Source: Actinostola sp. cb2023
Taxonomy: Eukaryota; Cnidaria; Anthozoa; Actiniaria; Actinostolidae
DNA: 64,000 nucleotides
Direction of reading: 5' to 3'
Assembly: GCA_033675265.1 (NCBI GenBank)
Contig: JAUJYZ010001301.1
Coordinates: 52,501-116,500 of the forward strand
The position numbers and the translations under genes were made by a program. Below the pieces are notes generated by a model. That model had not been told where the DNA came from and made no database searches. It was given only the letters and a program-made list of their open reading frames with translations. This document shows, in pieces, positions 46,355 through 64,000 of this stretch; within the stretch, counting starts at the first letter, position 1, and the number at the start of each line of letters is the position of its first letter.

Positions 46355-47658
46355 ATAGGCTGATGGATAGTAATAATATGATGGTCACGTGATTATAATT
46401 TGCTGAGAATTAAGGCTTATTTTTAATAGGATCAGTGCGACTTAAGTTTGACGTTTACAATAGGCCTTAAACACACAAGGCTGAAAATAGGAAAACATTG
46501 AGCTACATGTAAGTGGATATTTATATTCAAGCCTATTTAATTCAAGCCATATGTTACAATGTATAATTAGTTGCAGAGTGTATCCTGTGCAATATTAAAG
46601 ATTACAATTATGAAATTACACCAAAAACGAATTAACATAAAAATTTACATATAGTACATGTATTGTACATTCTCTACAATGATCTAGGCATACATAAATT
46701 AAAACTATATACAAATAATTATACTTTAAGAACAATAATTCAATACAGCTAATGATGATACCTGCAAGATTAACATTTACTACATTTGGGTCATCAATTA
46801 TTTACAGTATTTAAAATGTACGTAGTCGATCCCCTGTAGATTTTCAGGAATGTATTTTTTACATCAATCTATAGATGTATTTGTTTGTCGTGCGGTTCGC
46901 TTTTAATAGCAGTCAAAACAAAACGCTTTTACGTGATTTTGTCTTATCGCAATAAAACTGTGTTTCAATTCCTAGATTCAGATGAGATACAACTGAAAGT
47001 GAAGGACATGTAGGCTGAGTATTTGGCAATCGAAGAACTACTAAAACAAAAACATAAGTTAACACACTCCATGTAAGTTTCTGATATGCAAGTAAGGTTA
47101 CTTAAAATGTAAATATCCAAGAAATAAAGACGAAGTTTGAATATTTCTCCTCTTAATTGATCAAGAGAACTTATTTGTGCAAGCAGCTCGATCTAGATAC
47201 AAATACTTGCTAAAAGCCTTCTACTCACTTCTAGGTGTTCCAATTCAAATGTACATTGCGAATGTAGAGTATAGTGGTCAACAATGATACAATACAGACT
47301 ACAAAGGATTTCTAAATTTGGAGTTGTGTATGTTGTTGGATCATCCTGTCGCTGAAGCACTTTCTGTGTACGTGAAATTCTTGCAAATCATGTTGTCAAC
47401 AGAGATTCCAAAAATGTAAATTGGCATTCGATCGACAGGCGAGAATCACAAACATGCATATAAGTTTACATCATTGCATATAAATGTGCAGTGTAGAAGA
47501 CACGACGATTAAACGATCGCACAAAAAGAACCAAACAAAACATACCCTGGATTTACACCATTAGGTTTCTTGTAGACTTTCCACGAGTTTGGTCGCCATT
47601 TTGCTTGCGATGTGTCATTCTCTTGATCAAATACGTCTCCATTCATCAACTCCTCCAT
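33377..47658 (-). CDS. NADK: NAD kinase, cytosolic type (ten exons placed)
   Basis: NAD kinase phosphorylates NAD to NADP using ATP. Exons: 47658-47546, 43118-43005, 42285-42156, 41134-41026, 40820-40738, 40650-40548, 40108-40020, 39120-39021, 38275-38118 and 33459-33377. All junctions agree in phase, giving about 360 residues up to the last placed donor. Family hallmarks are present: the GGDGT motif in [81 protein letters not shown] and [17 protein letters not shown]. These match animal cytosolic NADK better than mitochondrial NADK2. The Met at 47658 ([10 protein letters not shown]) is tentative because the frame stays open to 47712. The C-terminal exon is not identified. The introns contain a complete transposon and several large microsatellites. 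Confidence 0.9.
33490..33623. repeat. Left part of the MITE/63-bp minisatellite hosting the transposon
   Basis: CACGTATGAGTGGGAACC then about two copies of the unit GGTACCGTGACACTCAAATG plus CTTCCTTTCTGAACCAATC. The right part continues at 37774-38107. Confidence 0.75.
33624..33625. other. Target-site duplication AT (left)
   Basis: AT at 33624-33625 and at 37772-37773 flank the transposon, consistent with the 2-bp duplication reported for ISL2EU-type elements. Confidence 0.65.
33626..33712. repeat. ISL2EU left terminal inverted repeat
   Basis: 87 bp, an exact reverse complement of 37685-37771. It begins AGCTGTTATCG and ends ATCGGGTCGAG. Confidence 0.9.
33752..35603 (+). CDS. SWIM zinc finger / YqaJ-like nuclease of ISL2EU element
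   Basis: Exon 1 is 33752-33942 and exon 2 starts at 34042; the 99-bp intron has GT/AG ends and the join keeps frame ([14 protein letters not shown]). The N-terminus has a SAP-like segment ([15 protein letters not shown]). Near 34262-34280 the frame shifts by one base; downstream the frame is open to the stop at 35603. That part holds a SWIM finger ([19 protein letters not shown]) and a YqaJ-type nuclease fold: [36 protein letters not shown] with the D..E-x-K metal-binding set, and [10 protein letters not shown]. Length is about 583 residues if read through. YqaJ relatives are phage recombination exonucleases; its role in transposition is unproven. Confidence 0.75.
35604..35981. other. Spacer between convergent transposon genes
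   Basis: AT-rich, with a C run of about 18 nt at 35869-35886. AATAAA-like signals (ATGAAATAAAAATG near 35650) may serve the plus-strand gene. No ORF. Confidence 0.5.
35982..36944 (-). CDS. Transposase part 2: HTH and DDE catalytic core
   Basis: Open frame of about 320 residues. It starts in the coiled coil ([18 protein letters not shown]) and ends [19 protein letters not shown]. All three catalytic acidic residues are present in the expected order. It has no natural upstream start of its own. Confidence 0.8.
   Translation of the reverse strand: MEMLNKKKTFSVETVKNNDKLFRFYTGFENYEVFSLVLDFLGRETASHLDYRNKSTSGTTKHYKYKPGPIRNLSVETEFFMVLCRLKVGLLEEDLAARFEICQSVVSQTINTWIKFMYFRLKELDTFPSREIVRLHMPECFTKKYSSTTLIIDATEIYIEKPNNPEAQQLTFSSYKNTNTLKALVGIVPKGGISFVSALYGGSISDKEITQRSGLVEKLQHGDAIMADRGFNIQEMLASKGVKVNLPPFMNQSGQFNEKELLETRRIATLRIHVERAMERIKNYHILDFIPITLCRNGIIDMIFFVCAMLSNFLPPLVDG
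35982..37594 (-). CDS. THAP-domain DDE transposase of ISL2EU element (one frame offset)
   Basis: Two minus-strand ORFs (37594-36899 and about 36965-35982) overlap in different frames; together they give about 537 residues with one base short. N-terminus: THAP C2CH zinc finger ([30 protein letters not shown], then SVPTKF) for binding DNA. Middle: acidic linker with a 20-residue duplication ([16 protein letters not shown]) and a coiled coil ([11 protein letters not shown]). C-terminus: a helix-turn-helix ([20 protein letters not shown]) and DDE_4-type catalytic core with D in [14 protein letters not shown] in AIMADRGFN and E in [15 protein letters not shown]. The offset near 36945 is an indel or a frameshift site. 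Confidence 0.8.
36899..37594 (-). CDS. Transposase part 1: THAP finger and coiled coil
   Basis: A 231-residue ORF from [11 protein letters not shown] to the stop at 36899. After the coiled coil the last dozen residues ([15 protein letters not shown]) are out of frame with the catalytic part. The Met is the usual start of THAP proteins, a few residues before the first Cys. Confidence 0.8.
   Translation of the reverse strand: MVKHCIAFGCHNRSSKAECKDLSWHSLPLSNKKLQAEWLVKIRRQNTPVTKNSYVCSHHFEPECFIKPLGGQRILLKPGSVPTKFVFTVEKPKRKNPRLRLSYQATTSTTTNRRTTTSADSLAAESLVFSNVESTQTDPEIAYEDPIVELESEESAGLSENEMLVQELESEVSAGLTENEMLVQELEDCQARERELNNKIKELERQLDEERKMQERSWKCLTRRKHLVLKL
37685..37771. repeat. ISL2EU right terminal inverted repeat
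   Basis: Exact reverse complement of 33626-33712. Confidence 0.9.
37774..38107. repeat. 63-bp minisatellite, about five units, right of the transposon
   Basis: Unit: CCTACGGTACCGTGACACTC, AAATGGCTTCCTTTCTGAAC, CAATCAAAAAGCGTGCAGAT. It is the core of the GTATGAGTGGG MITE family, expanded in tandem. The right edge (GTTCCACTCCTATACC) lies about 10 nt from the NADK donor at 38117. Confidence 0.8.
38118..38275 (-). CDS. NADK: NADK exon: STPTGSTAY region
   Basis: Acceptor ATCTACAG, donor GTGAGT. Encodes [18 protein letters not shown], then [19 protein letters not shown] and [15 protein letters not shown], part of the NAD-binding and catalytic core. Phase 1 in, 0 out. Confidence 0.95.
38282..38765. 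repeat. 29-bp minisatellite in NADK intron
   Basis: About sixteen units of GTAACGCAATAACGTGACAA plus GATCAAATG, beginning within 10 nt of the acceptor of the 38118-38275 exon. Confidence 0.9.
38865..39010. repeat. (TTACGTTTGCGC)n minisatellite
   Basis: Hexamer/dodecamer repeats of TTACGTTTGCGC and TTACGTTTATGC. The array ends about 10 nt from the NADK donor at 39020. Confidence 0.9.
39021..39120 (-). CDS. NADK: NADK exon: [12 protein letters not shown] region
   Basis: Acceptor TCCAAAG, donor GTGAGT. Encodes [18 protein letters not shown], then [16 protein letters not shown], the conserved segment before STPTGSTAY. Phase 0 in, 1 out. Confidence 0.95.
39251..39417. mobile_element. MITE (GTCGTTTTCGTATGAGTGGG family), intact copy
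   Basis: TTCGTTTTCATACGAGTGGG at the left mirrors CCCACTCGTACGAAAACGAC at the right. The interior has TTGATTGGTTCAGAAAGGAA and GCCATTTGAGTGTCACGG. Confidence 0.8.
39420..40015. other. AT-rich NADK intron sequence
   Basis: At 39865-39930, AAAACCTAATAAAG followed by TATGTATGTA resembles a retroposon 3' tail. Nothing else is supported. Confidence 0.35.
40020..40108 (-). CDS. NADK: NADK exon: LRSRLKC region
   Basis: Acceptor GTGTTACAG, donor GTAAGC. Encodes [18 protein letters not shown], then [11 protein letters not shown]. The LRSRL motif matches the animal NADK core. Phase 1 in, 0 out. Confidence 0.9.
40169..40511. repeat. (GGAGA)n polypurine microsatellite
   Basis: About 340 bp of nearly pure GGAGA fill most of a 439-bp NADK intron. 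The strands are strictly purine/pyrimidine and mirror-symmetric, so intramolecular triplex formation is possible. Pro/Ser- or Arg/Glu-rich ORFs here are artefacts. Confidence 0.95.
40548..40650 (-). CDS. NADK: NADK exon: [11 protein letters not shown] region
   Basis: Acceptor GCTGTAG, donor GTAAAG. Encodes [19 protein letters not shown], then [16 protein letters not shown]. Phase 0 in, 1 out. Confidence 0.95.
40738..40820 (-). CDS. NADK: NADK exon: GGDGT motif
   Basis: Acceptor TTTCTAG, donor GTGAGA. Encodes [18 protein letters not shown], then [14 protein letters not shown] is the phosphate-binding motif of NAD kinases. Phase 1 in, 0 out. Confidence 0.95.
41026..41134 (-). CDS. NADK: NADK exon: VYVEDIV region
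   Basis: Acceptor TTCTCAG, donor GTAAGT. Encodes [18 protein letters not shown], then [19 protein letters not shown]. Phase 0 in, 1 out. Confidence 0.85.
41285..42125. repeat. (TTG)n/(CTG)n array in NADK intron
   Basis: About 840 bp of TGT/TGC triplets with recurring TAACTGCTGATGCTGCTGTT blocks roughly every 40-70 bp. Thr-, Asn- or Val-rich ORFs are artefacts of the repeat. Confidence 0.9.
42156..42285 (-). CDS. NADK: NADK exon: VLIIKK region
   Basis: Acceptor TTCCTAG, donor GTTAGG. Encodes [18 protein letters not shown], then [19 protein letters not shown] and CKWFIE, the start of the catalytic domain. Phase 2 in, 0 out. Confidence 0.9.
42651..42834. mobile_element. MITE (GTCGTTTTCGTATGAGTGGG family), diverged
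   Basis: CGTTTTCGTATGAGTAGGAA at the left; GTAGGTTTCCCACTCAAACG at the right. The interior carries CCGTGACCGTG repeats in place of the GGTACC core. Confidence 0.65.
43005..43118 (-). CDS. NADK: NADK exon: FGPKA-like N-terminal region
   Basis: Acceptor ATTCTAG, donor GTTAGT. Encodes [18 protein letters not shown], then [19 protein letters not shown], matching the N-terminal linker of animal NADK. Phase 2 in, 2 out. Confidence 0.85.
43325..43665. repeat. Two ~163-bp tandem copies of a palindromic unit
   Basis: GCGCCCAATGTTACTGGCAA through ATCGTGTGATTGCTGGCAAT occurs twice. Each unit contains short inverted repeats around TTGCGCGCAA. Similar sequence appears at 27895-27975. Confidence 0.8.
43691..44000. 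mobile_element. Fold-back element
   Basis: ATTTATCCACAGGTAGCCCA mirrors GGGCTACCTGTGTGATTTAT. TGTATGTGGATCATGTCAAT pairs with ATTGACATGATCCACATACA. Confidence 0.8.
44005..44760. other. AT-rich NADK intron sequence
   Basis: No supported feature. Confidence 0.4.
44780..45050 (+). mobile_element. LINE-3'-end-like fragment
   Basis: A short ORF, then CCCCTCTTGGAAACC, TTGAAGGGGCTAACG and GATTAAATAAAG with a CCTACCTACC microsatellite tail. This layout resembles the 3' end of CR1/L2-type retrotransposons. No reverse transcriptase is present. Confidence 0.3.
45534..45597. repeat. Poly-G runs
   Basis: Two long G runs, of about 18 and over 30 nt, separated by TATTTCCAT. They are potential quadruplexes and likely assembly-uncertain. 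Confidence 0.85.
45600..47500. other. AT-rich NADK intron sequence
   Basis: Contains a short (TTA)n run at 46315-46352. No exon or RNA gene could be supported. Confidence 0.4.
47546..47658 (-). CDS. NADK: NADK first placed coding exon
   Basis: From a tentative Met ([19 protein letters not shown]) to donor GTATGT in phase 2. It continues [19 protein letters not shown], which joins VEDSEERP in the next exon. The frame remains open upstream to an acceptor-like TTCCAG at about 47720, so this may instead be an internal exon. Confidence 0.65.
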
Positions 47659-47998
47659 CGTCTGCTTAGCTTGATAAGTCTGACGTGTATGTATGAAGAA
47701 ATCGTGCTTCAACTGGCTGGAATAGAGCAGATCGCCTGTATCTTTTGTATTTATGCATGATTGAATGACACGAGCATTTTGTAATGTATTTGGAAATGTT
47801 GAGCCAGCGATGATAGATCAGCGGATAACAACATAGGATAATACTTCATGTCAGATAATTATTTGTGTCTCATTTCCACTTTTCTTTACTTTTTTTTTTT
47901 AATTTCCGCGACATTTTTTTAATCGGCGACTTTTTCATTCTATAAATATTTTTGGACGTAAAATAAGCGGTTATTGTATTATACTATGTCGATATTAG

Positions 47999-48051
47999 TC
48001 TCCCTCGCAGCCGTGTTTAGTGTCGTCATGACACGGCTGCGAGGGAGACTA
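47999..48051. repeat. Perfect short hairpin
   Basis: TCTCCCTCGCAGCCGTGT pairs with ACACGGCTGCGAGGGAGA across a loop of about 16 nt. It is too strong to be chance, and is probably a minimal fold-back element. Confidence 0.6.
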
Positions 48052-48222
48052 GGGTCTATGTCGATCAGTACGCAGGTCACTTAATAATCCCAGATCTGTC
48101 GTAACGAAGCTAGACAACTTGAGACTGTTAATAAACATTTTAAAAAGAAATACTGATGGATTGATTGTTTTGCAGACTGACTGCCGTGATGTCCCCGAAC
48201 GACAAGATCTAATAACCTGAGT

Positions 48223-48365
48223 CAGGATCCCATAAGTAAGGGGCATCCATGCGGGCATCCATGCAGCCAAAATAGTCAAACGCCGTGACAGATTTTTATA
48301 ATTTTTTTTATAATTTTAAATTTATTTTTAAATGCTACATGGATGCTCCTACTTATGAGATCCTG
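48223..48365. mobile_element. 143-bp MITE of the CAGGAGCCCATAAGTAGG family
   Basis: Left end CAGGATCCCATAAGTAAGG, right end CTACTTATGAGATCCTG. Flanks CCTGAGT and CCTGGGT form a 7-bp duplication with one mismatch, agreeing with the exact 7-bp duplication of the element at 62-1654. Confidence 0.75.
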
Positions 48366-48597
48366 CCTGGGTCAAAAACACCTCGCACCAATAATATGAA
48401 AACAGCCTCACTGTGGTCAAAACACTGATTAACCCGCTTCGTCAACAGAAACAGACCCTTGCGTATCCACGAGTTCCCCAAGGAGGCGCCTATATTGTTT
48501 ATGGCAGACGATACGAGCTCATTGATTTCTGCAAAATCCTGCATGTTGAAAACTTTGACATCTGACCGCTTTCCTCACCATCACTTTCTTCTTTAAG

Positions 48598-48625
48598 CCC
48601 CCCCCCCCCCCCCCCCCCCCCCCCT
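48598..48625. repeat. Poly-C run
   Basis: About 26 consecutive C on the plus strand within C-rich sequence. Confidence 0.9.
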
Positions 48626-48739
48626 TTCCCCTCCCAGCCCTCAATGCCCCGCCCAAACAGAAACAGGCCCTCAATACTGTCAATATCCACGACTTCGCCT
48701 AGGATGCGCCCGTTGTGACAGCTAGATAATGACACGATT

Positions 48740-50150
48740 GGCAGAACTCATTGAAGCAGTGACGTAATACGTGGAAACCAATAAACTTCTCAAACTGCAA
48801 CCACTTGACCTCCCGGCTTGGCCTGCTGTCCAGACGACTGGCCGATTGGTCCAAATAAGCAACGTATATATGTACGTTATATTTTGTATTCAGAAATAAC
48901 AGCCGTCTCCAAACGATTTCCCAGTCCGAACAAAGTTACAGTCGGGTCAGCATACATATTGGAGAGTTTGGTAAGTAAGAGTTCAATTAACCGTAACGTA
49001 ATTTTAGTATTAATACATTTTATATTTTTTTCCTTTTGTAAATAGTTACGCAATTCAGTCACTACTGCTGTGTAACGTATTTAATAAACGATATGATCTA
49101 TCTATCTATCTATCTTACGTACCTAAAGCAGTATATCGAGACTGTCGTTTCACAAGGATAAAAAATGCTTCCGCGTTCTCGTAAACTCGTACGTAACCTC
49201 TTCGTAGGAGTCAGTAATGCGTTTTTCAAAGAGTACGGAACTTACTTCAAGGTTTCGGTAAAGTCACTCGTAACTTATAAGTACTTGTAAATCCTGTACG
49301 TAACTTACGAGACGGCTTCAAGGTATCCATAAAGTCAATCGTAACTAGCTTACAGTATTCAGTCGTCAGTTACCTGCGTTTTGTGAAACAGCACTGACCA
49401 GAACACTATATATGTAAAGAGCATTGAGACATTCCAGGAGACATTGTTAAATGCGTTGTTTTTATTGAAGAAATGGAGAAGAAGATTATCATTACTATTA
49501 TTATATCAGGTATTGTATTTAAAGGGGGATTTCGTGTCCTATTATACAACACCTATACCTTATAGGCGAATCTTGAAAATAAATAAAAATGAAAGTAAGT
49601 ATTTCCATATATAGAGTGGTTTTAATAAACCCGTGAATTACACTTTAGCGTATTTAGCACTACTACACTCTAATTCTTTTGTTTTCTATTGTGTTTATCT
49701 GACTATTACACCTCTAATATTAGTACACTTTGTTTCACGGGTACATGAAAACCACTCTAACTTCGCTGTGTTGTTTTACCATAGTTGAATTTGCTGGATC
49801 GTATTCTGCCGGCCGTCTTTACACTTGAGCGCTTTATTTACAAAGAAACAAACAGGAAACTAACTACTCTCCAAAGAGATAGATTACTAGTTCAGTTTCT
49901 AATTTGTCCCTGAGTTGGTAAAACTCTACTTATTTGTCCCTGAGTTGGTAAAACTCTAGTGTACTGTTTCAGTTCAGTTTTCAGTCAGTTTCTTTATTCA
50001 CACTATTTTGGTACCATTATACAAAGTTGTAGATGTAAACTAAATTGTTGAAAATCATTGATCCGGCGCATTCGAGCCTGGTCACTGACACCGCATTGTT
50101 TTCGGCTCTGCTTCGATCGATATTCCACTTCCGTGTAATGACGGAGCTGA
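48740..50150. other. Sequence between NADK and receptor genes
   Basis: Intergenic. A (TATC)n run follows ATTTAATAAACGATATG at about 49080-49118, like a retroposon tail. No exon or promoter could be supported. Confidence 0.4.
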
Positions 50151-50569
50151 GATATAATATTACCTTTGTAGAGCGTCCCAAATAGGGTTTTCGGGACGCG
50201 GCGCGGGATATGATTAGCTTACTGATTCTAAAGAAGTGATTCGGGATTCGAAGGAAAGCATACCGTATGTACCATCAGTTCGGGATTGGGTAGCAAGATA
50301 GCCTGGTGTGGCATGATGTAGCCTCCTATGCAGACTTTGTTTAGCGCTTCCGGTTCCCGTCATTGTGATGCTTTTGTGCGAAGAATCGGTTCAATGACTG
50401 ACAAATCCTTTTATATAATCCTTGTTTACGAACTTCAATCAGTCTCTCTGCAGTAGTCAAACACGAAATACATTGTAGAACATTTCTACTTCGAAATGTC
50501 TCAGTGAAAAACAGATTGTAATTATATTTGCAGCAATTTAGCTGCTCGCTTCTCGTGACCAACAGCTCC

Positions 50570-50701
50570 GAACCTATTCTATGACCGGAAGTGCACAGTG
50601 ATTGGTCAATTTCGTGTTCTAAAATAGCCAAACTTGTTCAAAGGCCGTCCCATAGACCCAATATGTAGCATGGATATTATGATCCTACTTATGGGCTCCT
50701 G
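50570..50701. mobile_element. End of a CAGGAGCCCATAAGTAGG family element
   Basis: GTGATTGGTCAATTTCGTGT, AAATAGCCAAACTTGTTC and CCTACTTATGGGCTCCTG match the right end of the elements at 62-1654 and 59765-59860. The other end was not found nearby. Confidence 0.65.
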
Positions 50702-50856
50702 CATACATACATACTACATACATATACCGTTTATTAATGTGTCAAAACTTATTATTGCCGATTTTAAAATATACTAAACGGGGAAACTTTTAAAAATATT
50801 AAATATATATGTCATTTCACTGTCTGTCTGTCCAACTTATTTTCCAAAGTTAAACG

Positions 50857-62610
<11,754 letters not shown>

Positions 62611-62614
62611 GTAT

Positions 62615-63490
62615 GTCCTTTTAATACGAGCCACGTTTGTAGCGGATTTACTGTGTCGAAGAGACTGCTCCAAGCCATTCATGCCTTGATACCTTTATTT
62701 ACACCTGGTTTCAGAATCATTTTCCTATTTGTGATAGTTCAAATATGAGCGGGAGACCTTTATGGGCGTTTAAAAGGGCGAGCCGTAGGAAAGCCCTTTG
62801 GATGCCCATCTAGGTCGGGCGCGAATATATTGTAACTCACTTATCAAATCCAACGATGTATCACTCCATGTTTTGCTATAATTTTGAAGAAACAAGAGTA
62901 TCAAATGGGTTTAAATACAATAAAAAATATAAGAACAGCTGACACAATGTAGAGTTTATATATGTTTATTATGTACGATATTTCGGCTGGCCAATTTAAA
63001 CCAGCCTTCTTCAGGTACAATGATGGAGACTCAAGTGCAATGTAATATATTATAGGTGAAATGAGAAGGAAATGATGTTCTCTTGTGTAAGGTTAAAACA
63101 TTACAAAAATTTAGAAAATGTGAAAATAGATAAGCGAGGGATTAAGATTAATCACGACTGACATTGAGTCGGTGAGGTTCTAAAGTGTTGGCTTTGATAA
63201 TAAGGAATGCTTCCCTGGCTTTACGAATTGAATCCCGGGAAGAGTGGATTTTTTTCTAAAGGAATTAACAGCATATCATTAGGGGAGTGGTTAGAGGTGG
63301 TTTTAACCACTTAAAAGAAGTGCTCAGCTACAGTAGTAGGCTTGGATTAAAAGACAGGTTTAAAGAACATAGACGTACTATCGACAAAACTATTTTTGCT
63401 TGAGTATTCTGCTGTGCTTTATCAACGATAATTATTCATTTTCTCTTATTTTCTCACTTACTATGTCAACGTTTCTGAAAAAGTTGTATT
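62615..63490. other. Receptor intron 9, start; repeat-like segment
   Basis: At 62975-63020, TATTTCGGCTGGCC, TTTAAACCAGCCTTCTTCAG resembles the stem-bearing ends of Penelope-like or related retroelements. A similar GCTTTCGGGCTAAGCGCCCA, CTTCAGG is at 24132-24160. No ORF supports an autonomous element. Confidence 0.35.
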
Positions 63491-63493
63491 TAT

Positions 63494-64000
63494 ATGGTTG
63501 GATGGTTGGATGGTTGGATGGTTGGATGGTTGGATGGTTGGATGGTTGGATGGTTGGATGGTTGGATGGTTGGATGGTTGGATGGTTGGATGGTTGGATG
63601 GTTGGATGGATGGATGGATGGATGGATGGATGGATGGATGGATGGATGGATGGATGGATGGATGGATGGATGGATGGATGGATGGATGGATGGATGGATG
63701 GATGGATGGATGGATGGATGGATGGATGGATGGATGGATGGATGGATGGATGGATGGTTGGATGGATGGATGGATGGATGGATGGATGGATGGATGGATG
63801 GATGGATGGATGGATGGATGGATGGATGGATGGATGGATGGATGGATGGATGGATGGATGGATGGATGGATGGATGGATGGATGGATGGATGGATGGATG
63901 GATGGATGGATGGATGGATGGATGGATGGATGGATGGATGGATGGATGGATGGATGGATGGATGGATGGTTGGATGGTTGGATGGTTGGTTGGTTGGATG
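63494..64000. repeat. (GGAT)n / (GGTTGGAT)n microsatellite to window end
   Basis: GGTTGGAT units at both edges of a long GGAT array, continuing past the window. Confidence 0.95.

Noticed and set aside
50341..50631. Minus-strand ORF of 96 residues (MAILEHEIDQSLCTSG)
   Set aside because: It starts within the inverted end of a CAGGAGCCC-family element and has no homologous domain or splice support; probably chance or a transposon remnant.

Overview
This window is nuclear DNA from an animal. Coding sequence is split into short exons with GT/AG boundaries and consistent phases, introns are long, and the domains (DOMON, SEA, fibronectin type III, Ig, THAP transposase) are metazoan. No ribosomal RNA, operon or bacterial signal is seen. 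Most of the DNA is repetitive: huge simple-repeat arrays, fold-back (inverted-repeat) elements and DNA transposons. A marine invertebrate, possibly an early-branching one such as a sponge or cnidarian, fits, but the sequence alone does not fix the species.

Layout. 1-12 kb is repeats only: a 1.6-kb TIR element with 7-bp target duplications, two copies of a 0.79-kb dispersed repeat with tRNA-like boxes, a 54-bp satellite broken by insertions, and a 1.32-kb near-perfect palindrome. On the minus strand, 20.5 to 14.1 kb holds exons of a mucin-like membrane protein: a long Ser/Pro repeat exon, a SEA domain and a transmembrane helix. Just upstream, 27.3 to 22.5 kb holds a three-exon secreted DOMON protein. 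No signal-peptide exon was found between the two, so they may be a single DOMON-mucin-SEA-TM gene.

From 47.7 to 33.4 kb (minus) lies a cytosolic-type NAD kinase gene. Ten exons were placed, in consistent phase. Its last placed intron contains a complete 4,146-bp ISL2EU-type DNA transposon (33,626-37,771) with perfect 87-bp terminal inverted repeats and an AT target duplication. It carries a SWIM/YqaJ nuclease gene and a THAP-DDE transposase gene arranged tail to tail; each reading frame is interrupted once by a one-base offset.

From 50.9 kb to beyond 62.6 kb (plus) is the extracellular and transmembrane part of a receptor: signal peptide, three FN3 domains, one Ig domain, an unrecognised module, a fourth FN3 domain, then a single TM helix and basic juxtamembrane segment. 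The cytoplasmic part lies outside the window, so a tyrosine kinase is possible but not shown. Its introns hold a 1.4-kb array of a 9-bp unit and kilobase-scale CTT, CAA, AAT and CAGT arrays. The window ends in a GGAT array.
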